Below are positions 9,095 through 17,888 of a stretch of DNA of 64,000 nt, one piece after another. Below the pieces are notes generated by a model. It worked only from the letters and a program-made list of their open reading frames with translations, made no database searches and was not told the DNA's origin. The position numbers and the translations under genes are program-made. Origin of the DNA: Porphyrobacter sp. HT-58-2 (lineage in GTDB: Bacteria; Pseudomonadota; Alphaproteobacteria; Sphingomonadales; Sphingomonadaceae); assembly GCF_002952215.1 (NCBI RefSeq), contig NZ_CP022600.1, positions 2,914,001-2,978,000 of the forward strand, given 5' to 3'. Within the stretch, counting starts at the first letter, position 1. Every line of letters begins with the position of its first letter.

Positions 9095-10089
9095 CAATGG
9101 TAACCTTCGTCAGCAACTTTCCCTCTGAACACCCAGTAAGCCCAGATCGTGTAGCCGATGATCAGCGGCATCGTCAGCGCCACGCCCACCAGCATGAAAA
9201 TCTGGCTGCGTTCCGGCGCTGCGGCGTCCCAGATGGTGACGCCGGGCGGCACGACATAGGGCCAGATCGTCACCCCCAGCCCGCTCATACCGAGAAAGAA
9301 CAGCGCGATGCCGAGCCAGAAGGGCTTGGAATTGCGGTCTTTCAGGATCGCCCGCAGCATCGACAGCGCAACGATCGCGGTAATGATCGGCACCGGTGCA
9401 ACCCAGTAGATCTCCGGCGCGGTCAGCCAGCGCGCGGCATATTCCGGCTTCAGTGCGATGTTGTAGAGGCTGACGGCACCCATCAGCACGATGGTCGCGG
9501 CGCCCCACCGGATCGCCAGTGTTCGCGCGTGGGCCTGCTCGTCACCGTCCAGTTTCCAGATCAGCCAGGCCGCACCCAGCAGCGCATAGCCCGCAACCGT
9601 GCCAAGGCCGGTGAGCAGCGTGTAAGGCGTAAGCCAGTCCCACCAGCTGCCCGCATAGGCGCGATCCACCACCTCGATCCCCTGAAGTAGCGCGCCGAGC
9701 GTCATCCCCTGTGCCAGCGCCGCTACAAAGCTTCCGCCAGTGAAGGCCATGTCCCAAAACCTCTGATGCGAGGGATCGCGCCAGCGGTATTCGAAAGCAA
9801 CACCCCGGAACACAAGGCCAAGCAGCATGGCGATGATCAGCGGATAGGTTGCCGGCAGGATCACGGCATAGGCCAGCGGAAAGGCGGCAAACAGCCCTCC
9901 TCCGCCCAGCACCAGCCAGGTCTCGTTCCCGTCCCACACCGGCGCGATGGAGTTCATCGCCCGGTCGCGTTCACGCCCGACGGCGAAAGCGGGGAAGAGG
10001 ATACCGATGCCGAGGTCGAAGCCGTCCATCACCACATAGGCGAAGACTGCGAAGGCGATGATGAAGGCCCAGATGACGGTCAAGTCCAT
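9094..10089 (-). CDS. cydB: Cytochrome bd ubiquinol oxidase subunit II
   Basis: 331 residues, polytopic, inner membrane. It pairs with CydA to reduce oxygen with quinol. The N-terminus has the family block YVVMDGFDLGIG, then PVWDGNETWLVLGGG and the FRGVAFEYRWR segment, all typical of subunit II. I use the ATG at 10089, which overlaps the cydA stop as TGATG; a GTG one codon earlier is possible. Gene order cydA-cydB-DUF2474 points to the cyanide-insensitive subtype. Confidence 0.93.
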   Translation of the reverse strand: MDLTVIWAFIIAFAVFAYVVMDGFDLGIGILFPAFAVGRERDRAMNSIAPVWDGNETWLVLGGGGLFAAFPLAYAVILPATYPLIIAMLLGLVFRGVAFEYRWRDPSHQRFWDMAFTGGSFVAALAQGMTLGALLQGIEVVDRAYAGSWWDWLTPYTLLTGLGTVAGYALLGAAWLIWKLDGDEQAHARTLAIRWGAATIVLMGAVSLYNIALKPEYAARWLTAPEIYWVAPVPIITAIVALSMLRAILKDRNSKPFWLGIALFFLGMSGLGVTIWPYVVPPGVTIWDAAAPERSQIFMLVGVALTMPLIIGYTIWAYWVFRGKVADEGYH

Positions 10090-11543
10090 CACACTGGCTC
10101 CTTTTCAACGGGCTTGGCGGCGGGGAGGGTCTCGGCGCCGCCCGGGTTCTGGGTTGGCCCCGGGGTGATGCCGGCAGTGCGGATCGGGCCGACATCGCCG
10201 CGCTTGACGCCGTACTCACCCGCGTGCGGGGCCTTGCCCATCAGCTTGAGGATGTACCAGACGCCGATCCCGAAGACAGTGAAATAGACCAGGATGAAGG
10301 CCAGCAGCGAGGCCGCCACCGCAGGCGCATCAAGCGGGCTGGCCGCGTCAGCCGTTCGCAATACGCCATATATCACATAAGGCTGGCGCCCGACTTCGGT
10401 GGTGATCCAGCCGGCCAGCACGGCGGCGAAACCGGAAGGCCCCATCAGCACAGCGGCGCGGTGCAGCCACGGCATATCATACAGCCGCCCGCGCACCCGG
10501 GCCCACAGGCTCCACAGCCCGATCCCCAGCATCGCAAAGCCGATGCCGACCATGATGCGGAAGCTCCAGAACACCATCCCGACCGGCGGTTCCTCGTCAT
10601 CAGGGATGGTGTCGAGCCCGGCGAGCGGCGCGTCCCAGTCATGCTTCAGGATGAAGGACGAGGCCTTAGGGATTTCGATCGCATAACGCACCGTCTTAGC
10701 CTCGGAATCGGGGATGCCGAACAGGATCAGCGGCGCGCCTTCGGGGTGGCTTTGGTAGTGCCCCTCCATCGCCATCACCTTGGCGGGCTGATGTTCGAGC
10801 GTGTTGAGGCCGTGCATGTCGCCGGCGAAAATCTGCAAGGGCGTGACGATGGCGGCCATCCACATCGCCATCGAGAACATTTTTCGCGCGTGGGGGTTGG
10901 CGCGGTCTTTCAGGAGGTGCCAGGCCCCCACCCCGCCGACGACGAAGGCGGTCGTCAAATATGCTGCCATCACTGTGTGGACGAGGCGATAGGGGAAGCT
11001 CGGATTGAACACGATGTCCCACCAACTCTCGCCCGGCATGAACTGGCCGTTATCGCCGATGAAGTACCCCGTCGGGGTCTGCATCCAGCTGTTGACGCTA
11101 AGGATCCAGAAGGCCGAAACGAAAGTGCCCAACGCCACCATCAGCGTGGCGGCGAAGTGCAGCTTCTTGCCGACCTTGTTCATCCCGAACAGCATCACGC
11201 CCAGGAAACCCGCTTCAAGGAAGAAGGCCGTCAGCACCTCGTAAGCCATCAACGGGCCGATCACCGGCCCTGCCTTGTCCGAGAACACCGACCAGTTGGT
11301 GCCGAACTGGTAGGACATCACGATCCCCGAGACCACGCCCATCGCAAAGGCAATCGCGAAGATCTTCAGCCAGTATTTGAACAGATCAAGATAGACGCTC
11401 TTGCCAGTCTTGAGCCACAGCCCCTCCAGCACAGCGAGATAGCTCGCCAACCCGATCGAAAAGGCCGGGAAGAAGAAATGGAAGCTCACCGTGAAGGCAA
11501 ACTGGATCCGCGCGAGCAGCAAGGCGTCGAGATTGTCAAACAT
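10089..11543 (-). CDS. cydA: Cytochrome bd ubiquinol oxidase subunit I
   Basis: 484 residues. It binds hemes b558, b595 and d and oxidises quinol. Conserved segments include RIQFAFTVSFHFFFPAFSIG with a heme histidine at the N-terminus, the segment GVVSGIVMSYQFGTNW, and GWITTEVGRQPYVIYG near the C-terminus. At about 484 residues it fits the short Q-loop (CIO-like) class better than the long Q-loop E. coli enzyme of about 520 residues. A low-affinity maturation partner pair such as cydDC is not in the window. Confidence 0.93.
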   Translation of the reverse strand: MFDNLDALLLARIQFAFTVSFHFFFPAFSIGLASYLAVLEGLWLKTGKSVYLDLFKYWLKIFAIAFAMGVVSGIVMSYQFGTNWSVFSDKAGPVIGPLMAYEVLTAFFLEAGFLGVMLFGMNKVGKKLHFAATLMVALGTFVSAFWILSVNSWMQTPTGYFIGDNGQFMPGESWWDIVFNPSFPYRLVHTVMAAYLTTAFVVGGVGAWHLLKDRANPHARKMFSMAMWMAAIVTPLQIFAGDMHGLNTLEHQPAKVMAMEGHYQSHPEGAPLILFGIPDSEAKTVRYAIEIPKASSFILKHDWDAPLAGLDTIPDDEEPPVGMVFWSFRIMVGIGFAMLGIGLWSLWARVRGRLYDMPWLHRAAVLMGPSGFAAVLAGWITTEVGRQPYVIYGVLRTADAASPLDAPAVAASLLAFILVYFTVFGIGVWYILKLMGKAPHAGEYGVKRGDVGPIRTAGITPGPTQNPGGAETLPAAKPVEKEPV

Positions 11544-11620
11544 GGTCAGCAGCTAATCCCTTGGCAGCACCGATCAATTGCAATGGCTGCACCGGATATA
11601 CGATTGGAAGCGAAAAGGGT

Positions 11621-11666
11621 TGCACCGCCGGACTGGGGGCCGGACGGGGGGATGTCCGGCGGTGCA
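11621..11666 (-). terminator. Probable intrinsic terminator after the peroxiredoxin gene
   Basis: A perfect 13-base inverted repeat (TGCACCGCCGGAC / GTCCGGCGGTGCA, 20-base loop) starts 13 bases past the peroxiredoxin stop. On the minus strand it is followed by acccttttcgc, a short T-run. It separates this gene from the cyd operon downstream. Confidence 0.7.
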
Positions 11667-11679
11667 CAGGAGGAGAGAA

Positions 11680-12309
11680 TCAGGCGACCTCGACGAGCCG
11701 CAGGTAGGGCTTGATCGTCTCGAAGCCCTGCGGGAACATTTCCTTCGCCTTTTCGTCGGGAATGGACGGCGGGATGATCACCTTGTCGCCCGGACGCCAG
11801 TCGGCAGGGGTGGCGATCCGCGCCTTGTCGGCGAGCTGCAGGCTGTCGATCACCCGCAGAATCTCGTCGAAATTGCGCCCGACGCTCATCGGATAGGTCA
11901 TGGTGAGGCGGATCTTTTTGGCCGGGTCGATGATGAACACCGAACGCACTGCCGCCGTTTCGGACTGATCGGGGTGGATCATGTCGTAGAGCTTGGCGAT
12001 TTCCAGATCGGGGTCGGCCACAATCGGGAAAGTCAGGGTAACGCCCTGCGTCTCGTCCACATCCTTTACCCATTCGAGGTGCTCCTCGACCGTGTCAGTG
12101 GAAAGACCCAGCGGTTTGCAGTTGCGCTTCTCGAACTCGGCGGCAAGGCGCGCGGTCATGCCCATTTCGGTGGTGCAGACCGGGGTGAAGTCCGCCGGGT
12201 GGCTGAAGAAGAACACCCAGCTTTCGCCCGCCCAGTCGTGCAGGGAAATCGGGCCGGTAGTGGTGTCGACGGAGAAATCCGCGGCGGTATCGCCGATGTG
12301 CAGGCTCAT
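11680..12309 (-). CDS. Peroxiredoxin, 1-Cys (Prx6) type
   Basis: 209 residues. It reduces hydrogen peroxide and organic peroxides in the cytoplasm. The peroxidatic cysteine is C45 in HPADFTPVCTTEMG. The length and the extended C-terminal domain after residue 160 fit the Prx6 branch. It stands alone between the cyd operon and the sulfur island, with a terminator hairpin behind it. It is related to, but clearly different from, the second peroxiredoxin at 17889-18539. Confidence 0.92.
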   Translation of the reverse strand: MSLHIGDTAADFSVDTTTGPISLHDWAGESWVFFFSHPADFTPVCTTEMGMTARLAAEFEKRNCKPLGLSTDTVEEHLEWVKDVDETQGVTLTFPIVADPDLEIAKLYDMIHPDQSETAAVRSVFIIDPAKKIRLTMTYPMSVGRNFDEILRVIDSLQLADKARIATPADWRPGDKVIIPPSIPDEKAKEMFPQGFETIKPYLRLVEVA

Positions 12310-12505
12310 GTCTTGGGCTCCTTTGCTTGAGTGGCATCGGTGTAGCAGCCAGCGTGAGCCGCGTATAATTCAATTACTCGGTTTATGAAATCGATTTTTC
12401 ATTATCTCGCGCATGATCGGGAATTGGCGCGAATCTGCACAGAAAAAAGGCCGTTTCAGCAGAATCACTTTCCGATTTTTCAAAAGTGTTTGGTGACGCA
12501 GCGGC

Positions 12506-14263
12506 TCAGATGAGTCCGCGCGCCTCGTCCGAAAGCGGCGCAGGTGCCTCTTCGCCCGTATCATTGGCGAGTTCGGCAAAGGCGCTATCCTGCGACAGGA
12601 ACACCTTGCCCGACAGATCGTCGAGGAAATGGCTGCGCTTGAGGCGATCCATCACCGGCCCCTTCACTTCGGAAAGGTGCAGGCGGATTCCGCCATCCTC
12701 CAGCCGGTGGTTAATCGCTTCGAGGCTTTCGAGCCCCGAGGCGTCGATCGCATTGACCGCGCTCGCCATCAGCACCACGTGGCGCAGGGTCGGGCGCTCG
12801 GCGACCTGTTCGAGGACATATTCCTCCAGCCAGCGCGCATTGAGATAGGTCAGGCTTTCGTCGACGCGGATGGTGAGCAGGTGCGGCAGGGTCAGCACCT
12901 TGTGGCGCTCGACATTGCGGAAATGTTCGGTGCCCGGCACCCGGCCGACAATCGCGGCATGGGGACGGCTGGCGCGCCAGAGATAAAGCAGGAGGCCGAC
13001 CGCGACGCCCGCAATCACGCCCATCTCCACACCCGCCAGCAAGGTGACGCCGATGGTCGCGGCGTGGGCGGCGAAATCGGCCTTGGAATAGGCCCAGAGC
13101 AGCCGCGGGGTCTTGAAATCCACGAGACTGAGCACCGCCACGATGATCGTCGCGGCCAGCGTTGCGTTGGGCAGGCTGTAGAGCAGCGGGGTGAGAAACA
13201 GGCTGGCGAGCGCAATGCCAACGGCGGTGAAGGCCCCCGCCGCGGGAGTCTGCGCGCCCGCATCGAAATTCACCACCGAGCGCGCAAAGCCGCCCGTCAC
13301 CGGATAGCCGCCCGACAGCGCCGAAGCGATGTTCGAGGCCCCCAGCCCGATCAACTCCTGATCCGGCGCAATCCGCTGACGCCGCTTGGCCGCGAGAGTC
13401 TGCGCGACAGAGACGCTTTCGACAAAGCCGATGACCGAAATCAGCAGGGCGGGTACCCACAACGCCTCGATCAGCGCAAGGTCGGCAGAGGGCAGCATGA
13501 AGGGCGGCAGGCCTTGCGGGATGCTGCCCACGATCGAGACGCCCCGCGCCTCCAGCCCGAAACCGATCACCGCGAGGATCGACAGCGCCACCGCCGCCAC
13601 CGGCCCGGCCTTGGCGCTCATGTCGGCGGCGCGGGGGGAAAGGCCCAGCTTCTGAAGCGCGGGCTTCAGCCCCTTCCTCACCCAGAACAGGAACAGCGTC
13701 GCCGGAATGCCGATGGCAAGGGTTGCGGCGTTGATGCTGCCGAAATTGCTTGCCAGACCGGAGAGCATCTCCGGCCAGGTCTCGCCCCCGGCCTTGACGC
13801 CGAGGATGTGCTTCAACTGGCTCGTGGCGATCAGCACGCCGCTGGCGGAAATGAACCCGCTGATCACCGGGTGGCTCAGCAGGTTGGCGAGGAACCCCAG
13901 TCGCAGCAGCCCCAGCACCACCAGCATCACGCCCGACAGTGCGGCAAGGGTAATCGCCGCCTCCCAATATTCCGCCGTCCCCGGCACCGCGACCGCTCCG
14001 GCCGCGCTCGCCGTCATCAGCGAAACCACCGCCACCGGGCCGACTGCCAGCGTCCGGCTCGTCCCGAAGATGGCATAGGCGAACAGCGGCAGGATTGAGG
14101 CGTAGAGGCCGACAACCGGCGGCAGTCCCGCCAGCATCGCATAGGCAAGGCTCTGCGGGATCAACATGATGGTGACGATCACCGCCGCCATCAGGTCACT
14201 GGTCAGCGCGGGCCGATCATAGCTGCGCCCCCATTCGAGGATCGGGAAGTAGCGTTGCAACAT
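12506..14263 (-). CDS. SulP-family anion permease with STAS domain
   Basis: 585 residues. The N-terminal two thirds are a SulP membrane domain, beginning with the family block YDRPALTSDLMAAVIVTIMLIPQSLAYAML; several more helices follow to about residue 410. The C-terminal STAS domain (from about 440) has the SAVNAIDASGLESLE segment, where the serine/aspartate loop binds nucleotides in anti-sigma antagonists. It transports sulfate or another anion. It is 10 bases downstream of the sulfide:quinone oxidoreductase gene, so it may export oxidised sulfur such as sulfite or sulfate. That is inference. Confidence 0.9.
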   Translation of the reverse strand: MLQRYFPILEWGRSYDRPALTSDLMAAVIVTIMLIPQSLAYAMLAGLPPVVGLYASILPLFAYAIFGTSRTLAVGPVAVVSLMTASAAGAVAVPGTAEYWEAAITLAALSGVMLVVLGLLRLGFLANLLSHPVISGFISASGVLIATSQLKHILGVKAGGETWPEMLSGLASNFGSINAATLAIGIPATLFLFWVRKGLKPALQKLGLSPRAADMSAKAGPVAAVALSILAVIGFGLEARGVSIVGSIPQGLPPFMLPSADLALIEALWVPALLISVIGFVESVSVAQTLAAKRRQRIAPDQELIGLGASNIASALSGGYPVTGGFARSVVNFDAGAQTPAAGAFTAVGIALASLFLTPLLYSLPNATLAATIIVAVLSLVDFKTPRLLWAYSKADFAAHAATIGVTLLAGVEMGVIAGVAVGLLLYLWRASRPHAAIVGRVPGTEHFRNVERHKVLTLPHLLTIRVDESLTYLNARWLEEYVLEQVAERPTLRHVVLMASAVNAIDASGLESLEAINHRLEDGGIRLHLSEVKGPVMDRLKRSHFLDDLSGKVFLSQDSAFAELANDTGEEAPAPLSDEARGLI

Positions 14264-14273
14264 CGAATGGCCT

Positions 14274-15500
14274 CTATTGCGCGATCAACCCGCCGGGACC
14301 GGCGAGCCATTCGCGGCCCCTGAGCATCCCGTTCCAGTAGAGCCACGGCAGAAGATCGGCCTTGAGCATCCATGACAGGCGCGCAGGCCGGGTGCCGTCG
14401 ACCAGCCATGTCGGGAAACTGGGCGCAAGCTTGCCGCCATAGGCGAATTCGGCGAGCACGATCTTGCCACGCTCGACCGTGAGCGGGCAGGAACCATAAC
14501 CGTCATAGCCCGCCGTCGGCCCCTTGCCGTCAAGCTGGCGCAGGGCGTTGACCGCCACCACCGGCGCCTGCTTGCGCGCGGCAGCGGCGGTCTTGGCATT
14601 GGGCATCGACCCAGCATCGCCAAGTCCGAAGACATTGGGCCAGCGCACATGCTGGAGCGTATGCTGATCAACGTCGGTAAAGCCGCTTTCCGCTGCGAGC
14701 GGGCTGTCGGCAAGGAACTGCGGGGCGACCTGCGGGGGGACGACGTGGAGCATGTCGAAGCTGACGTTTTCCTCGCCCTCGGCGGTCTTGAAGGTCGCCT
14801 GCCGCGCAGGGCCATCGACCGCGATCAGATTGCTGCCGAGTTCCAGATTGATGCCGTATTTCTCGACATAGCGCATCAGCGCCGGAACATAATCCGCCAC
14901 GCCGAACAAGACGGCACCGGCCGTGTGGAACTGGACGTCAATATCACCCAGCACGCCGTTGCGGTGCCAGTGGTCGCAGGCCAGATACATCGCCTTTTGC
15001 GGAGCGCCTGCGCATTTGATCGGCATCGGCGGCTGGGTAAAGATCGCCCTGCCCGACTTGGTGCGCTGCACCAGCTCCCAGGTGTAGGGCGCCAGATCAG
15101 CGCGATAATTTGAGGTGACGCCATTCTGGCCGAGGGTCGCCTCGAGCCCCTCGATTTTCTCCCACGCCAGCCGGATACCCGGGGCGACGATCAGCACCTC
15201 ATAGGTCAGCGTGCTGCCGTCGCCGAGAGTCACGGTATTGTTGTCGGGCTGGAAACCGGCGCAGGCCTGCTTCACCCAGGTGACGCCCCTCGGCATCACG
15301 CTCGCCATCGGGCGCGTGGTGGTGGCGACATCGAACACGCCTCCGCCCACCATCGTCCAGCCGGGCTGATAGGCGTGGGTATCGGACGGCTCGACGATCG
15401 CGATGTCGAGCCCCGGGCGGCGCTTCAGCATCGAGGCCGCGGTGGCGATCCCCGCCGCGCCGCCGCCAATGACGACGACGGTGTGTCTGGTGGTGCTCAT
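14274..15500 (-). CDS. Sulfide:quinone oxidoreductase (type II-like)
   Basis: 408 residues, membrane-associated FAD enzyme. It oxidises sulfide to persulfide or zero-valent sulfur and reduces quinone. The N-terminus has the dinucleotide motif VVIGGGAAGIATA. Two cysteines lie in conserved type II contexts: C163 in IKCAGAPQKAMYL and C338 in YGSCPLTV. The second FAD motif is FGLGDAGSMPNAKT. The third cysteine used by type I enzymes is not obvious, which fits type II. It sits in an operon with a persulfide dioxygenase. Confidence 0.9.
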   Translation of the reverse strand: MSTTRHTVVVIGGGAAGIATAASMLKRRPGLDIAIVEPSDTHAYQPGWTMVGGGVFDVATTTRPMASVMPRGVTWVKQACAGFQPDNNTVTLGDGSTLTYEVLIVAPGIRLAWEKIEGLEATLGQNGVTSNYRADLAPYTWELVQRTKSGRAIFTQPPMPIKCAGAPQKAMYLACDHWHRNGVLGDIDVQFHTAGAVLFGVADYVPALMRYVEKYGINLELGSNLIAVDGPARQATFKTAEGEENVSFDMLHVVPPQVAPQFLADSPLAAESGFTDVDQHTLQHVRWPNVFGLGDAGSMPNAKTAAAARKQAPVVAVNALRQLDGKGPTAGYDGYGSCPLTVERGKIVLAEFAYGGKLAPSFPTWLVDGTRPARLSWMLKADLLPWLYWNGMLRGREWLAGPGGLIAQ

Positions 15501-15523
15501 GTCCGACCCCCTCCCTAGCGCCG

Positions 15524-15943
15524 TCAGGCGGCGCTGTTCATTCGGTCGGCGAGGGCCGACAAGTCATATCCCGCCGCAGCCGCGCGGTTGAGGCGTTCGG
15601 GGACGCTCAGGCCGTGAACATTGGCGAGCGCGTCGAGTGTCGCGGCGCGGGTTCCGGTGCGGCAATAGGCCAGCACCTTGCCCTGCGTGCCGCGCCGGAT
15701 CGCGCCGAAGGCGGCGACCGAGGCGGGCGGGAACAGGCCTCCGCTGACGGGGATGTGGTGGAACGCGAGCCCCGCCGCCTGCGCGGCTGCGCGCATGTCG
15801 TCAAGCATCGGCTGGCCCGGCTCCTCACCGTCCGGGCGGTTGCAAATCACGGCGACAAAGCCTTCTCCGGCCAGCGCGGCCAGTTCTTCGGGCTGCATTT
15901 GCGCGGCCACCGCAAGGGTATCGTCGATCACCTTGAGTTCCAT
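15524..15943 (-). CDS. DUF442 / TIGR01244-family sulfur transferase or phosphatase-like protein
   Basis: 139 residues. The family is the N-terminal half of Blh (BigR operon) proteins. The signature loop LAYCRTGTRA contains the reactive C94 in a C-x5-R arrangement like that of dual-specificity phosphatases and rhodaneses. In known Blh proteins this domain is fused to a metallo-beta-lactamase domain; here the two are encoded by separate genes of one operon (the other at 16883-17815). A sulfane-sulfur transfer role is inferred from this context. Confidence 0.85.
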   Translation of the reverse strand: MELKVIDDTLAVAAQMQPEELAALAGEGFVAVICNRPDGEEPGQPMLDDMRAAAQAAGLAFHHIPVSGGLFPPASVAAFGAIRRGTQGKVLAYCRTGTRAATLDALANVHGLSVPERLNRAAAAGYDLSALADRMNSAA

Positions 15944-16440
15944 CAGGCATTTCCTTCCATAAGCCGTACCAGCAGCATTCCGCCAAGCATGGCAGCCACG
16001 AAGATCGCCGCTGAGACAGGTTCAATCGCCAACGCCGCAAACCCGGGGCCTGGGCACAACCCGGCGATACCCCAGCCCATTCCGAACAGCGCCGATCCGC
16101 CGACCAGCCGAGGGTGAACGGGCCGGGGCCTGGGCACAACCCGCGATACCCCAGCCCATTCCGAACAGCGCCGATCCGCCGACCAGCCGAGGGTGATGTC
16201 GCTGCGGTCGGGCAACGAGAAACTTGTCGCAAACACCGGACGCTGCATCCGGCGCTGGATGAGCCATGCCGCCGCCATCACCAGCACCGCCCCGCCCATC
16301 ACGAAGGCGAGCGTGGGATCCCAGGCGCCGAACAGGTCGAGAAAGCCCCGCACCCTCGACGGATCGGTCATCCCGCCGAGCGCCAGCCCCGCGCCGAAGA
16401 TCGTGCCAGAGGCCAGCGAAACGATGAGATCGCGCGTCAT
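15943..16440 (-). CDS. YeeE/DUF6691-family half-transporter with internal out-of-frame duplication
   Basis: 165 residues from MTRDLIVSLASG, whose start overlaps the upstream half-transporter stop (ATGA). The N-terminal half is normal, with helices around GTIFGAGLALGGMTDP. After SLPDRSDIT comes about 27 residues (LGWSADRRCSEW to VHP) unlike the family, and only then the expected RLVGGSALFGMGWGIAGLCPGPG. The DNA shows why: about 75 bases are duplicated in tandem and the first copy is read in the wrong frame. The protein may be impaired. An assembly error is an alternative. Confidence 0.8.
   Translation of the reverse strand: MTRDLIVSLASGTIFGAGLALGGMTDPSRVRGFLDLFGAWDPTLAFVMGGAVLVMAAAWLIQRRMQRPVFATSFSLPDRSDITLGWSADRRCSEWAGVSRVVPRPRPVHPRLVGGSALFGMGWGIAGLCPGPGFAALAIEPVSAAIFVAAMLGGMLLVRLMEGNA
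16043..16196. repeat. Imperfect tandem duplication inside the second YeeE gene
   Basis: Copy A spans 16043-16117 (75 bases) and copy B 16123-16196 (74 bases). They match except for one base missing in copy B (acccggcgata against acccgcgata). The offset is 80 then 79 bases. Because 79 is not a multiple of three, the copies are read in different frames in the minus-strand gene. Confidence 0.93.
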
Positions 16441-16886
16441 TGCAGCACCTCGATGCCCAAAGCATTCATTGCCGCGACGGTGGCAAAACCGGTCGCCATG
16501 AAGGTCGCCGTGGCGACCAGAGAGCGCTGCGAGAAACGGCTCATGCCGCACACTCCATGCCCGCTGGTGCAGCCCGAACCGAGCCGCGTGCCAATGCCGA
16601 CAATGACACCTGCAACAATCAGCGGCACTGGCCCTGCAAAGTTCGGCGCAGCCGCGCCCGTGAACCCCGCCACAATCAGCGCGCCCAATGGCAGACCGAT
16701 GAGGAAGGCAAAGGCAGCCGAACGCGGGAGCGAGCCCGACCCGATCCCGAAGGCCCTCGCGGCAATGCCCGATACGCCCGCGATCCGCCCAGCTCCGATT
16801 AGCATCAGCGCCGCCGCGAGCCCGATCAGCACGCCGCCGATCAGGCCCGCCAGCGGGGCCGCATCAGGAAAGCCCGGCAGGATCAT
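16437..16886 (-). CDS. YeeE/YedE-family half-transporter
   Basis: 149 residues, four predicted helices. The family, related to TsuA thiosulfate transporters, has the conserved cysteine loop seen here as GSGCTSGHGVCGMSRFS. Proteins of this length work as a pair with a DUF6691 half encoded next door, and that half follows with an ATGA overlap. Upstream it overlaps the MBL gene by four bases. It probably moves thiosulfate or a sulfane-sulfur species across the inner membrane. Confidence 0.9.
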   Translation of the reverse strand: MILPGFPDAAPLAGLIGGVLIGLAAALMLIGAGRIAGVSGIAARAFGIGSGSLPRSAAFAFLIGLPLGALIVAGFTGAAAPNFAGPVPLIVAGVIVGIGTRLGSGCTSGHGVCGMSRFSQRSLVATATFMATGFATVAAMNALGIEVLQ

Positions 16887-17815
16887 ACCGCGTTAACCGG
16901 CAGTTTGAGGTATACAACCCCATTGTCATCCGGCGGCGGCATGTGGCCGGCGCGCATATTGACCTGCACGCTCGGCAGGATCAGCCGCGGCATGTCGAGC
17001 GTCGCATCACGCGCTTCTCGCATCTGCACGAACTCGTCCTCGGTAATGCCGTCATGCGCGTGGATATTGCCCTCGCGCTCAGCGGCAACGGTGGTCTCCC
17101 ACACGTATTCTGTGCGGCCCTTGGGCAGATAGTCGTGGCACATGAACAGCCGCGTCTCGGGCGGGAGCGACAGAATGCGCCGCAGCGAGCGGAACAACTG
17201 GCGCGCATCGCCACCGGGGAAGTCGGCGCGCGCCGTGCCATAATCGGGCATGAACATGGTATCGCCCACGAATACCGCCTCGCCCACAACGTAGGCGATG
17301 CAAGCGGGCGTATGGCCGGGAACATGCATGACCGTCACCGGGAGGGTCCCGATGGTGAAGGTGTCACCATCCTTGAACAGGGCGTCGAACTGCGAGCCGT
17401 CGCGCTCAAACTCGGTGCCGGCGTTGAACAGCTTCCCGAACACGGCCTGAACCCTGGTGATGTCCGCACCAATAGCGATTTTCCCGCCGATCTTTTCCTG
17501 CAGGTAAGGCGCCGCCGAGAGGTGATCGGCATGGGCGTGGGTCTCGAGCAGCCAAGTCACTTTCAGATTTTGCGAAGTGACATAATCAATCACCGCGTCA
17601 GCAGATGCTGTTGACGTACGCCCCGACGCCGAATCGAAGTCTAGCACCGCATCAACCACGGCCGCCTCAAGCGTCGCAGGATCATGGACAACGTGGGTAA
17701 CCGTAAAGGTTGCCGGGTCAAAGAAACTCGCAATTTCAGGCCGGAGTGCCGGATCCTGGCCGGCACGCAACACCTGCTCGGTCGCCAGTTGCAGAACAAT
17801 ATCACTCTGTGTCAC
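16883..17815 (-). CDS. MBL-fold persulfide dioxygenase / Blh-type hydrolase
   Basis: 310 residues from a GTG at 17815 with GGAGAT 8 bases upstream; an ATG at 17872 would lie in the AT-rich divergent promoter. The metal site is the THAHADHL motif, then HVPGHTPAC, and the aspartate of VGDTMF. A C-terminal block (HDYLPKGR) is typical of ETHE1/Blh-like proteins. Such enzymes oxidise glutathione persulfide to sulfite using iron. First gene of the sulfide-oxidation operon, divergent from a peroxiredoxin. Confidence 0.9.
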   Translation of the reverse strand: MTQSDIVLQLATEQVLRAGQDPALRPEIASFFDPATFTVTHVVHDPATLEAAVVDAVLDFDSASGRTSTASADAVIDYVTSQNLKVTWLLETHAHADHLSAAPYLQEKIGGKIAIGADITRVQAVFGKLFNAGTEFERDGSQFDALFKDGDTFTIGTLPVTVMHVPGHTPACIAYVVGEAVFVGDTMFMPDYGTARADFPGGDARQLFRSLRRILSLPPETRLFMCHDYLPKGRTEYVWETTVAAEREGNIHAHDGITEDEFVQMREARDATLDMPRLILPSVQVNMRAGHMPPPDDNGVVYLKLPVNAV

Positions 17816-17888
17816 GGGACATCTCCATTTATTTTCATAAATTGTGTATATGTATTGCAATCCTGAAGTCAAGTGCTATGAATGCGGC
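17816..17888. promoter_or_regulatory. Divergent promoter region of the persulfide island
   Basis: 73 bases between the MBL start and the second peroxiredoxin start. It is much AT-richer than its surroundings (tttattttcataaattgtgtatatgtattgcaat). The segment ATTGTGTATATGTATTGCAAT has imperfect dyad symmetry and is the best place for an ArsR-family operator, since an ArsR gene sits two genes away. The exact operator is not proven. Confidence 0.5.
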
